Below are positions 17,458 through 27,138 of a DNA stretch of 64,000 nucleotides, piece after piece; position 1 is the first letter of the stretch, and each line of letters opens with the position of its first letter. The stretch lies in the NCBI RefSeq assembly GCF_014836535.1, contig NZ_JACSQP010000009.1, positions 1-64,000 on the forward strand, written 5' to 3'. Both the position numbers and the translations under genes were made by a program. Below the pieces are notes generated by a model. That model saw nothing but the letters and a program-made list of their open reading frames with translations. It had not been told where the DNA came from and searched no databases. This DNA comes from Microbacterium pullorum (GTDB lineage: Bacteria; Actinomycetota; Actinomycetes; Actinomycetales; Microbacteriaceae).

Positions 17458-18578
17458 CCGCCGGAGTACGGGGCGACGACGACCTCGACGCGCTGGAACT
17501 CCTTGAGGTCCGAGTAGCCGGTCGTCGCCATCGACTTCTTCAGCGCGCCGATGAGGTTGGCGGAGCCGTCGGCGACGGTCGCGGGACCGTAGAGGACGGA
17601 CTCGAGGTTGACCTTCTGCTCGACGCGGATGCGGCTGCCGCGCGGGAGCTTGGCGTGGTGCGCCTCGGGGCCCCAGTGGTAGCCACGCCCGGGGGCGTCG
17701 GTGGCGCGAGCGAGCGCGACGCCGAGCATGACGGCATCCGCCCCCATCGCGAGAGCCTTGACGATGTCGCCCGACGTGCCGACGCCGCCGTCGGCGATGA
17801 CGTGCACGTAGCGCCCGCCCGACTCGTCGAGGTAGTCGCGACGCGCGCCGGCGACGTCGGCGACGGCGGTGGCCATGGGCGCGTGGATGCCGAGGGTGGC
17901 GCGGGTGGTGGATGCCGCTCCCCCGCCGAACCCGACGAGCACGCCGGCCGCGCCCGTGCGCATGAGGTGGAGGGCTGCGGTGTAGGTGGACGCACCGCCG
18001 ACGATGACGGGAACGTCGAGGTCGTAGATGAACTTCTTGAGGTTCAGCGGCGCCTCGACGCTGGAGACGTGCTCGGCCGAGACGGTGGTGCCGCGGATGA
18101 CGAAGAGGTCGACGCCGGCGGCGGCGACGGTGTCGTACAGCTGCTGTGTGCGCTGCGGGGTGAGGGAGCCGGCCACGGTGACGCCGGCGGCGCGGATCTC
18201 GGCGATGCGGTCGCGGACGAGCTCGGGCTTGATCGGCTCGGAGTACAGCTCCTGCATGCGCGCCGTCGCTTCGGCGTCGGGAAGAGTCGCGATCTCGGCC
18301 AGCAGCGGGTCGGGGTCGTCGTAGCGGGTCCACAGGCCTTCGAGGTCGAGCACGCCGAGGCCGCCGAGCTGACCGAGCATGATGGCTGTCTGCGGGCTCA
18401 CGACCGAGTCCATCGGAGCGCCGAGCACCGGGATGTCGAACTGGAACGCGTCGATCGCCCAGGCGGTGGACACATCCTCGGGGTTGCGGGTGCGCCGCGA
18501 CGGCACGACCGCGATGTCGTCGAACGCGTAGGCGCGGCGAGCGCGCTTGGCGCGGCCGATCTCGATCTCCATGCTCAC
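17454..18578 (-). CDS. guaB3: GuaB3 family IMP dehydrogenase-related protein
   Basis: A 374-residue TIM-barrel protein of the IMPDH/GMP reductase superfamily, GuaB3 branch. It lacks the two CBS domains of the guaB product encoded 1.2 kb away. The region equivalent to the IMPDH catalytic loop GSICTTR reads GAASTTR here, so the catalytic cysteine is replaced by serine. The phosphate-binding segment IADGGVGTSGDIVKALAMGAD is kept. It therefore probably is not a standard IMP dehydrogenase; GMP reductase-like or regulatory roles are possible. It is the first gene of an apparent guaB3-SURF1-DUF3817-guaA transcript. Confidence 0.9.
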   Translation of the reverse strand: MSMEIEIGRAKRARRAYAFDDIAVVPSRRTRNPEDVSTAWAIDAFQFDIPVLGAPMDSVVSPQTAIMLGQLGGLGVLDLEGLWTRYDDPDPLLAEIATLPDAEATARMQELYSEPIKPELVRDRIAEIRAAGVTVAGSLTPQRTQQLYDTVAAAGVDLFVIRGTTVSAEHVSSVEAPLNLKKFIYDLDVPVIVGGASTYTAALHLMRTGAAGVLVGFGGGAASTTRATLGIHAPMATAVADVAGARRDYLDESGGRYVHVIADGGVGTSGDIVKALAMGADAVMLGVALARATDAPGRGYHWGPEAHHAKLPRGSRIRVEQKVNLESVLYGPATVADGSANLIGALKKSMATTGYSDLKEFQRVEVVVAPYSGG

Positions 18579-18611
18579 GCCCCCAGCCTACCGGTCCCCT
18601 CTTCCCCGGCC

Positions 18612-18649
18612 GCCGAGTGAGTATTCGCGCTGCCGAGTGAGTATTCGGG
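18612..18649 (+). repeat. Two CGAGTGAGTATTCG repeats, 20-bp period
   Basis: GCCGAGTGAGTATTCG occurs at 18612-18627 and 18632-18647; the second continues to GG at 18649. The copies begin exactly 20 bases apart. They lie between the guaB3 start and the stop of the HTH gene, in the opposite orientation to the three copies on the far side of that gene. Confidence 0.85.
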
Positions 18650-18677
18650 ACGGGCGCTCCACTGCGGCGCGCGACGG

Positions 18678-19574
18678 TCAACGCGCGCTGACGGCGACCG
18701 CCTCTGGGCAGGCGACGCTGTCACCGATCGGGGTGCGCTGGTAGTACACCTCGCGGCCGCGACGGAAGGAGCGCAGCAGCCCGGCCCCAGAGAGGACCCG
18801 CAGGTGCTCGCCGGCGGTCGCCGCGGCGACGGCCAGCTGCCCGTCCAGCTGCGTCGTGGTCATCGGGACGTCGAGCTGACACAGCACATTCGCCCGCGTC
18901 GCCCCAATGAGCTGCCACAGCGACGACTCCTCCTCACCGACGGCGCGGCGCTCCCACATCGCACCGGCACCGCGCGGCGCGTACGTGAGGGTCGGGCGAA
19001 ACGGCGGCCGGTTGAGAACGAGCGTCCCGAGCCACGCGAAGACGCAGGGCACCAGGATGAGCCCTTCGCCGCTCAACCCGCTCGCGAGTTCGCAGCACTT
19101 GCGCGATATGTCGAGCCCGTCCTCCGTGCGCGTGACCTGGGGGTGCAGCGTGCGCAGCATCTCCTCCAGCCCGCCGCGCGAGATGAGCCGGGTCCGATGC
19201 TCGATGTCGGCGACCTGCGGGGCCTGGATCCTGTCCCAGTGCGCCACCAGCGCCGTCTCCCAGAACCATTCCAGCGCGTCGAGAATCCGGTGGACGCCCA
19301 CGGTCGGATCGGCTTCGAACCGGTCGAGGACCTCGATCGACGCGGGCCGCTCCGCACGCTCCCGCAGAGCGATCAAGTCGTCGGCCCACACCGCGAGGTC
19401 CTGGGCCGCGACCCGATCCCGAGAACGGGAGACGGTCTCATCGCGTTCCGCGGTCGGGGTCAGCGCATCCGCGATGAAACCGGAACGCAGGCCGCCGACG
19501 TCGTCGACTCGACCGATGAGCCTCGCGGGCACGTCCTGCGAGAAGACCCGCTCGAACGGATGCGCCGTGAGCAC
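18678..19574 (-). CDS. ArsR-type winged-helix regulator with DUF5937-like N-domain
   Basis: A 298-residue protein. The C-terminus (about residues 215-285) is an ArsR-like winged helix: LIGATRANVLCQLDVPMTTT, then LAVAAATAGEHLRVLSGAGL and FRRGREVYYQRT. The preceding region resembles the DUF5937 sensor domain of actinobacterial regulators. Compared with that family, roughly the first 20-30 residues appear to be missing. The GTG at 19574 is only a possible start, and the frame stays open upstream without the expected sequence, so a 5' truncation or frameshift is possible. The gene sits between guaB3 and guaB and is bracketed by inverted short repeats. Its target is unknown. Confidence 0.7.
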   Translation of the reverse strand: MLTAHPFERVFSQDVPARLIGRVDDVGGLRSGFIADALTPTAERDETVSRSRDRVAAQDLAVWADDLIALRERAERPASIEVLDRFEADPTVGVHRILDALEWFWETALVAHWDRIQAPQVADIEHRTRLISRGGLEEMLRTLHPQVTRTEDGLDISRKCCELASGLSGEGLILVPCVFAWLGTLVLNRPPFRPTLTYAPRGAGAMWERRAVGEEESSLWQLIGATRANVLCQLDVPMTTTQLDGQLAVAAATAGEHLRVLSGAGLLRSFRRGREVYYQRTPIGDSVACPEAVAVSAR

Positions 19575-19662
19575 GACGAGTTTGCGGCCCGGGTCGGCCT
19601 CGGCGCCTTCGGCTGAGCGCGCCGAGAGCGCTGGATGCCGGGAGGCGATGCCGCACGGGCAC

Positions 19663-19718
19663 CCCGAATACTCACTCGGCGCGACGAATACTCACTCGCG
19701 AGCGCGAATACTCACTCG
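19663..19718 (-). repeat. Three CGAATACTCACTCG repeats, 20-bp period
   Basis: CGAATACTCACTCG occurs at 19665-19678, 19685-19698 and 19705-19718, each 20 bases apart. The first is embedded in CCCGAATACTCACTCGGC (19663-19680), the exact 18-base reverse complement of 18632-18649. The array begins 10 bases beyond the guaB stop codon in the direction of guaB transcription. Confidence 0.88.
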
Positions 19719-19727
19719 CGAGCGCGG

Positions 19728-21368
<1,641 letters not shown>

Positions 21369-21503
21369 TCAGCCGCGCCGCGGCAGAGGGGAGGCAAACG
21401 TACGGTAGGCGAAACAGAACCGACACATTACGCTCATACCGTCGTACATCGAGGCTGATGTCGAACCCGCGCTTTGGCCTCCCGTACTCGAACCGGAGGT
21501 TCC

Positions 21504-22868
21504 GTGAGTCCCACGACCACGACGCAGCGGCGCAGCACCGGATGGGTGGGCGTTCTCGTCGGCCTCTTCCTTGCTGCCGCCATGGTCCTGCTGGTCGCGC
21601 CCACCGGCGCACATGCCGCATCGACCGCGCCGGACACCCCGGGCGCCGATCAAGAAGAGACCGACTACTACTTCGGCGGCGTCATCACCTTCGACGATGA
21701 GGCCGTACCCGACGTGACGATCGGCATCGAGGGCGGCGGCTTCGACGCCGAGACCGTCACCGGCGCCGATGGACGCTGGCGCCTGTATGTGCCGGAGAAG
21801 GACACGTACACGCTGGTGATCGACGAATCGACCCTCCCCGAGGGCGTCATCGTCGACCCCGAGCTGCTGCCGGAGGGCATGGTCCCCGTCAGCGGCGCGA
21901 CGGCGTCGTTCGAGGTCGAGTTCGGCCTCACCGGCTCGAAGATCGTCAACCTCTTCCTCGGCGAAGGCGTACGCCAGACCACGTCGTTCATCGACCAGCT
22001 CGCCTCCCGCCTCGTCAACGGCCTCAACTTCGGTCTGCTGCTGGCCCTGGCCGCGATGGGTGCCGCGCTCATCTTCGGCACCACCGGCCTGTCGAACTTC
22101 GCGCACGGCGAGATGGTGACGTGGGGGGCGCTGGTGGCGATGGTCGTCAGCACGATGTGGCAGCTGCCGCTGTGGGTCGGGCTGATCGCCGCGGTCCTCG
22201 GCGGCGCCGCGCTCGGGCTCGCCTCGGATGCCGCGCTGTGGCGACCGTTGCGAAGAAGGGGCCTCGGCGTCGTCCAGCTCATGATCGTGAGCATCGGACT
22301 CTCGCTGGCGCTGCGCTACACCTTCCAGTACCTCATCGGCGGTTCCACGCGTCAGCTGCCGGGCGCGAGCCCCGCGCCGATCCAGTTCGGCCCGATCACC
22401 TTGAGCTACATCGACCTGATCAGCATGGGCGTCAGCATCGTCGTGATCATCGCGGTCGCGTACTTCCTGCTGGGCACCCGCATCGGCAAGGCGACCCGTG
22501 CGATCTCCGACAATCCGCAGCTCGCGGCGGCCTCCGGCATCAACGTCGACCGGGTCGTGCGCATCGTGTGGATCCTCGCGGGCACCCTCGCCGCCCTCTC
22601 GGGTGTGCTGTGGGCGTACTTCCGCCCCGGCGTGCGCTGGGACATGGGCACTCAGATGCTTCTGCTCATCTTCGCCGCGATCACCCTCGGCGGTCTCGGC
22701 ACGGCATTCGGCGCTCTGCTGGGAGCGCTGATCGTGGGCATCGTGGTGGAGACCTCCACCCTCTGGATCCCGTCCGACCTCAAGTACGCCGGCGCCCTGG
22801 TCGTGCTCATCCTCATCCTGCTGGTGAGGCCACAGGGCCTCCTCGGTCGCAAAGAAAGATTGGGGTAA
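21504..22868 (+). CDS. livH: Branched-chain amino acid ABC permease LivH with added N-terminal domain
   Basis: A 454-residue protein. Residues about 160-454 are a LivH-type permease of the hydrophobic amino acid uptake family (GLSNFAHGEMVTWGA, AISDNPQLAAASGINVDRV, LVRPQGLLGRKER). Unusually this is preceded by a hydrophobic signal-like helix (about 13-39, ending in Ala-rich sequence) and a beta-rich domain of about 95 residues (YYFGGVITFDDEAVPDVTIG and ADGRWRLYVPEKDTYTLVID) resembling carboxypeptidase-regulatory or prealbumin-like modules. That domain would lie outside the membrane. I chose the GTG at 21504, preceded by GGAGG at 21495-21499. It is the first gene of livHMGF. Confidence 0.9.
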   Translation: MSPTTTTQRRSTGWVGVLVGLFLAAAMVLLVAPTGAHAASTAPDTPGADQEETDYYFGGVITFDDEAVPDVTIGIEGGGFDAETVTGADGRWRLYVPEKDTYTLVIDESTLPEGVIVDPELLPEGMVPVSGATASFEVEFGLTGSKIVNLFLGEGVRQTTSFIDQLASRLVNGLNFGLLLALAAMGAALIFGTTGLSNFAHGEMVTWGALVAMVVSTMWQLPLWVGLIAAVLGGAALGLASDAALWRPLRRRGLGVVQLMIVSIGLSLALRYTFQYLIGGSTRQLPGASPAPIQFGPITLSYIDLISMGVSIVVIIAVAYFLLGTRIGKATRAISDNPQLAAASGINVDRVVRIVWILAGTLAALSGVLWAYFRPGVRWDMGTQMLLLIFAAITLGGLGTAFGALLGALIVGIVVETSTLWIPSDLKYAGALVVLILILLVRPQGLLGRKERLG

Positions 22869-22874
22869 CCCGAT

Positions 22875-23852
22875 ATGGATTGGGGTGCCATCCTCGGAAA
22901 CACGCTCAGCTACCTGCTGAGCCCCGTCACCATCGCCTACGCGCTGGCGGCCACGGGCCTCGCCGTGCACTTCGGCTTCGCGGGCCTGCTCAACTTCGGC
23001 ATGGCGGGCTTCATGGCCCTGGGCGGCTACGGCTACGCCATCTCGGTGCTGAGCTTCAACCTGCCCTGGTGGATGGGCATGATCGTCGGGCTCCTGCTGG
23101 CGGCGCTGTTCGCCGTGCTGCTGGGGGTCCCGACCCTGCGTCTGCGCGCCGACTACCTCGCGATCGTCACGATCGCGGCGGCCGAGATCGTCCGGCTGTT
23201 GTTCACCACGCAGGTCTTCGACGAGTGGACCAACTCCGCCGACGGTCTGGGTAACTACCACGGCGGATTCCGCGACGCGAACCCGTTCCCCGACGGCCAG
23301 TACGGTTTCGGGCCCTGGACGTTCAACCAGGACGGCCTGTGGGTGCGGGTGTTCGGGCTGTTCCTGCTGGCGCTGGCGATCTTCGTCGTCTGGTCCCTCA
23401 TGCGCAGCCCCTGGGGCCGCGTGCTCAAGGGCATCCGGGAGGATGAGGACGCCGTGCGGGCGCTGGGCAAGAACGTCTTCGCCTACAAGATGCAGGCCCT
23501 CGTCGTCGGCGGCATGATCGGCGCGATGGGTGGCATCGTGTACGTGCTCCCCTCAGCGGTGGTCCCCTCGAGCTACACGACCTCGCTCACGTTCTTCCTG
23601 TGGACGATCCTGCTCCTGGGCGGTGCTTCCACCATCTTCGGCCCGTCGCTGGGCGCCGTGCTGTTCTGGATGGTGATGGCGCTGCTGGGCAACCTGCTCC
23701 CGCAGCTCGCGGCCGAAGGCATCCTCCCCATGTCCGACATCCAGGCGGGCACGCTGCGCTACATCCTCGTGGGTGTCTCGCTCATGCTGCTCGTGATCTT
23801 CCGTCCGCAGGGCATCCTCGGCGACAAGAGGGAGATGACCTTTGTCAAGTGA
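22875..23852 (+). CDS. livM: Branched-chain amino acid ABC permease LivM
   Basis: A 325-residue permease of the LivM type with 9-10 membrane helices. Typical segments are HFGFAGLLNFGMAGFMALGGY near the N-terminus, RLRADYLAIVTIAAAEIVRL, KGIREDEDAVRALGKNVFAYK and the end VIFRPQGILGDKREMTF. It forms the transport channel with LivH. It starts 7 bases after livH and overlaps the start of livG, so the four genes form one operon. Confidence 0.95.
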   Translation: MDWGAILGNTLSYLLSPVTIAYALAATGLAVHFGFAGLLNFGMAGFMALGGYGYAISVLSFNLPWWMGMIVGLLLAALFAVLLGVPTLRLRADYLAIVTIAAAEIVRLLFTTQVFDEWTNSADGLGNYHGGFRDANPFPDGQYGFGPWTFNQDGLWVRVFGLFLLALAIFVVWSLMRSPWGRVLKGIREDEDAVRALGKNVFAYKMQALVVGGMIGAMGGIVYVLPSAVVPSSYTTSLTFFLWTILLLGGASTIFGPSLGAVLFWMVMALLGNLLPQLAAEGILPMSDIQAGTLRYILVGVSLMLLVIFRPQGILGDKREMTFVK

Positions 23853-24858
23853 CCAGACCAACACGCCCGAGGAGCCGCAGGCTCCGCAGGTGCCGCCGGT
23901 GACCGGCAGCGTGCCGCGTCCGAAGACCTCGGGCCTGGCCCGGGGCGAGGCCGTCCCCGGTGTCGCCAAGGTCGACCCGATCATGGTGATCGACGGCGTC
24001 ACGCGCCGCTTCGGCGGTCTCACCGCCGTGGACGTCGAGCACCTCGAGATCCCGCGAGGCGCCATCACGGCGCTCATCGGCCCCAACGGCGCCGGCAAGA
24101 CGACCCTGTTCAACCTGCTGTGCGGCTTCGACAAGCCCAACAGCGGCTCCTGGTCGTACGACGGGAAGAACCTCGCCGGCATCCCCGCTTTCAAGGTGGC
24201 CCGCATGGGCCAGGTGCGCACCTTCCAGCTGACGAAGGCGCTGTCGCTGCTGACGGTGCTGGAGAACATGAAGCTGGGAGCCCCGAAGCAGCGAGGCGAG
24301 AAGTTCTGGCAGTCCTTCATCCCGTCGATCTGGCGCGGTCAGGAGACGGCGAACGAGGAGAAGGCCCGCGACCTGCTGAAGAGGTTCAAGCTCGATGCGA
24401 AGGAACAGGACTTCGCGGCGTCGCTCTCGGGCGGGCAGCGCAAGCTCCTCGAGATGGCGCGCGCGCTCATGAGCGACCCGAACCTCGTCATGCTCGACGA
24501 GCCGATGGCCGGGGTCAACCCCGCCCTCACCGAGTCGCTGCTCGACCACATCCTCGACCTCAAGGAATGGGGGATGACGGTGCTGTTCGTCGAGCACGAC
24601 ATGCACATGGTGCGCCACATCGCCGACTGGGTCGTGGTGATGGCGGAGGGCAAGGTCGTCGCCGAGGGTCCGCCGGATGCCGTGATGCAGAACAAGGCGG
24701 TCATCGACGCCTACCTGGGCAGCCACCAGGACGTCGACCTCGGCGTCGTGACCGGACGCATCGCCGGGGAGCTGGACACCTCGGCGGTCGACCTGCTCGA
24801 AGAGATCAAAGAAGAGGAAGAGGCGTCGATCGCCGAGGCCGAGAAGGAGAAGAAATGA
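23842..24858 (+). CDS. livG: Branched-chain amino acid ABC ATPase LivG
   Basis: A 338-residue ATPase with Walker A GPNGAGKTTLFNLLCG, signature LSGGQRKLLEMARALM, Walker B VMLDEPMAGVNP and the H-loop in LFVEHDMHMV. It is longer than the usual LivG of about 255 residues. About 45 residues precede the nucleotide-binding fold, and an acidic C-terminal tail (LLEEIKEEEEASIAEAEKEK) follows it. The start is TTG at 23842, inside the livM end, with GAGGGAG at 23828-23834. Its stop overlaps the livF start (ATGA). Confidence 0.93.
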   Translation: MSSDQTNTPEEPQAPQVPPVTGSVPRPKTSGLARGEAVPGVAKVDPIMVIDGVTRRFGGLTAVDVEHLEIPRGAITALIGPNGAGKTTLFNLLCGFDKPNSGSWSYDGKNLAGIPAFKVARMGQVRTFQLTKALSLLTVLENMKLGAPKQRGEKFWQSFIPSIWRGQETANEEKARDLLKRFKLDAKEQDFAASLSGGQRKLLEMARALMSDPNLVMLDEPMAGVNPALTESLLDHILDLKEWGMTVLFVEHDMHMVRHIADWVVVMAEGKVVAEGPPDAVMQNKAVIDAYLGSHQDVDLGVVTGRIAGELDTSAVDLLEEIKEEEEASIAEAEKEKK

Positions 24859-25625
24859 GTGCTCCCGCTCCCGCCGCGGCACCGTCCGCGACCGACGGCG
24901 ACGTCGTCGTCGACGTCGTGGACCTGGTCGCCGGCTACCTGCCCGGCATCGACATCATCAACAGCGCCAACCTGGTCGCCCGCAAGGGCGAGCTGATCGG
25001 CATCATCGGTCCCAACGGGGCCGGCAAGTCGACGCTGCTGAAGTCCATCTTCGGCATGGTCAAGGTGCGCAGCGGCGACATCACCGTCAACGGCGAGAGC
25101 ATCGTGGGCCTCAAGGCCGACAAGCTGGTGCGTCGTGGTGTCGCGTTCGTCCCCCAGTCGAACAACGTGTTCCCGTCGCTGTCGATCGAGGACAACCTGC
25201 AGATGGGGCTGTTCCAGAATCCCAAGATCTACGCCGAGCGGCTGGAGTTCGTCACCGGCATCTTCGCCGAGCTCGGCAAGCGCCTCAAGCAGCGCGCGGG
25301 GTCGCTCTCGGGCGGCGAACGACAGATGGTGGCGATGAGCCGCGCACTCATGATGGATCCCTCCGTGCTGCTGCTGGACGAGCCGAGCGCGGGACTGTCC
25401 CCCGTTCGGCAGGACGACGCCTTCATCCGCGTCTCCGACATCAACAAGGCGGGCGTGACGATCATCATGGTCGAGCAGAATGCCCGCCGCTGCCTGCAGA
25501 TCTGCGACCGCGGCTACGTGCTCGATCAGGGCCGTGACGCCTACGAGGGCAGCGGCCGGGAGCTGCTCAACGACCCGAAGGTGATCGGGCTGTACCTGGG
25601 CACCCTGGGCACCGACGGGGCGTGA
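24855..25625 (+). CDS. livF: Branched-chain amino acid ABC ATPase LivF
   Basis: A 256-residue ATPase with Walker A GPNGAGKSTLLKSIFG, the LivF-type segment FVPQSNNVFPSLSIEDNLQMG, signature LSGGERQMVAMSRALM and Walker B LLLDEPSAGLSP. It pairs with LivG to power the LivH-LivM permease. The ATG at 24855 overlaps the livG stop. A long hairpin terminator follows 26 bases after the stop codon. Confidence 0.95.
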   Translation: MSAPAPAAAPSATDGDVVVDVVDLVAGYLPGIDIINSANLVARKGELIGIIGPNGAGKSTLLKSIFGMVKVRSGDITVNGESIVGLKADKLVRRGVAFVPQSNNVFPSLSIEDNLQMGLFQNPKIYAERLEFVTGIFAELGKRLKQRAGSLSGGERQMVAMSRALMMDPSVLLLDEPSAGLSPVRQDDAFIRVSDINKAGVTIIMVEQNARRCLQICDRGYVLDQGRDAYEGSGRELLNDPKVIGLYLGTLGTDGA

Positions 25626-25651
25626 CCTGCCCGCCGCCTCCCGCTGCACGA

Positions 25652-25689
25652 AGTGAGGGCCCCAGATCCGTGGATCCGGGGCCCTCACT
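25652..25689. terminator. Bidirectional terminator between livF and the binding-protein gene
   Basis: AGTGAGGGCCCC (25652-25663) pairs with GGGGCCCTCACT (25678-25689), and GATCC/GGATC extends the stem inward with one mismatch, giving a near-perfect stem of about 17 bp. It is followed on the plus strand by TCACTCACTCACT. It lies between the convergent stops at 25625 and 25707. Confidence 0.8.
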
Positions 25690-25706
25690 CACTCACTCAC
25701 TGGGTG

Positions 25707-26975
25707 TCAGCGGGTGTCGATGCGCTCGTGCATGTTGTCAGCACCGAACTGGAAGATGCCGATCGACGCCTCGGTCGGGTCACCGTTCTCATCGAACGTC
25801 ACCGGGCCGGAGTAGCCGTCGTAGTCCGCGGTGCCCCCTTCGAGGATGATGTCCGCGCACTCGGCGAACGAGGTGCAGGTCGTGCCGTCGCCCGAACCAC
25901 CCGAGACCTCCTGCAGCTTGCCGGAGATCGCGGCGGCGTCGGTGGCGTTGGCCGCCAGCGATGCCAGCGCGAGCAGGATGACCGCGTCGTAGGACTCGGC
26001 GGCGTAGGAGAAGTCCGCCAGATCGCTGTTGCCGTCTGCCGTCCAGGCGTCGTTCAGACGGGCCTGGAAGTCGTCCTCCAGCACCGGACCGGGCGTGGTG
26101 CCCTTGGCGCCCTCGAGCGGGACGGCCACATCGGTGCCCCACTGCTTGAGGTTGCCGTCGACCAGGTAGAAGTTCTCCGCCGACTGACCGGCGTTGACCA
26201 GCAGCGGCGCGATGGTCGCGAACTGGTCGAACGTGATCAGCACGACCGCGTCGGGGTTCTCCGCCGTGACGGTGGCCACCTGCGCGTCGAACGAGCTGTC
26301 GCCGTCGTTATACGAGGCCTCGGCGACGACGGTGCCGCCGGAGGCTTCGAAGACCTCCTTGACAACCCCGAACAGACCGGTGCCGTAGGCGTCGTTCTGG
26401 TAGATGATGGCGATGTTCTTGTGGCCGTCCTCGGCGATCAGGTTGCCGAGTACCTCGCCCTGCAGCAGGTCGCTGGGGGCGGTGCGCCAGTAGAGACCGT
26501 CGTCATCCCACGTCGTGAAGTCCGGCGAGGTGTTCGCCGGCGAGAAGGTGATGATGCCCTCGGAGACGTTGCTGTCGAGGAAGAGCTTGGTCACACCCGA
26601 CGCCGCTGCGCCGATCATGGCCGAGACGCCTGCGCTCTGCAGCTTCGGAACAGTGGTCTCGAACGCCTTGTTGTCGGCGTCGCCGGAGTCACCGGGGGTC
26701 AGGTCGATCGTGAGGCCCTTCGCGGCATCGTTGACCTCGTTGACCGCGAGCAGCACGCCCGCCTCCTCGGGCGGGCCGAGGAATGCGAGGCTGCCGGACT
26801 GCGGCAGCACGGTTCCGATGCTGAGGGTGAGGTCCTCGCGGTCGTCGGCGGGCGCCGCCGACGTCTCTGCCGGCTCTGACGAGCCGGCGCAGCCTGCGAG
26901 GATGATCGCGCTGACCCCGGCCACGGCGACTGCGCCGAGGACCTTGGCGCTACGCGAACGTGTGAAGACGCTCAT
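25707..26975 (-). CDS. Branched-chain amino acid ABC substrate-binding lipoprotein
   Basis: A 422-residue type I periplasmic-binding-fold protein. The N-terminus is a lipoprotein signal (AVAGVSAIILAGC) with the lipobox Cys at residue 29, followed by an Ala/Ser/Glu linker. The mature part begins LTLSIGTVLPQSGSLAFLGP, typical of LivJ-like proteins, with AIIYQNDAYGTGLFGVVKEV in the middle. The ATG at 26973-26975 has GGGAG upstream. It is convergent with livHMGF rather than in the operon, so its own promoter must balance expression. It is the probable ligand-binding partner of that transporter. Confidence 0.92.
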   Translation of the reverse strand: MSVFTRSRSAKVLGAVAVAGVSAIILAGCAGSSEPAETSAAPADDREDLTLSIGTVLPQSGSLAFLGPPEEAGVLLAVNEVNDAAKGLTIDLTPGDSGDADNKAFETTVPKLQSAGVSAMIGAAASGVTKLFLDSNVSEGIITFSPANTSPDFTTWDDDGLYWRTAPSDLLQGEVLGNLIAEDGHKNIAIIYQNDAYGTGLFGVVKEVFEASGGTVVAEASYNDGDSSFDAQVATVTAENPDAVVLITFDQFATIAPLLVNAGQSAENFYLVDGNLKQWGTDVAVPLEGAKGTTPGPVLEDDFQARLNDAWTADGNSDLADFSYAAESYDAVILLALASLAANATDAAAISGKLQEVSGGSGDGTTCTSFAECADIILEGGTADYDGYSGPVTFDENGDPTEASIGIFQFGADNMHERIDTR

Positions 26976-27138
26976 AGTGCTCCCTAATTGATTCGTCAGC
27001 GGCGCGGCTTGTCGGGCGCCGAGCCAGTGGGACAAACCTAAGCCCGGGTCCGCGTCGCCAGTGTTGCGATGTGTTAACGGTCTGAAACAGTCGCGTCTCG
27101 GATCGATAACGGCGTGGCGGATGCCGCGGCGCGCCCGT

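Noticed and set aside
21399..21449. Imperfect palindrome ACGTACGGTA / TACCGTCGTAC upstream of livH
   Set aside because: The arms match only partly and the 28-base centre is unremarkable, so it is too weak to list as an operator.
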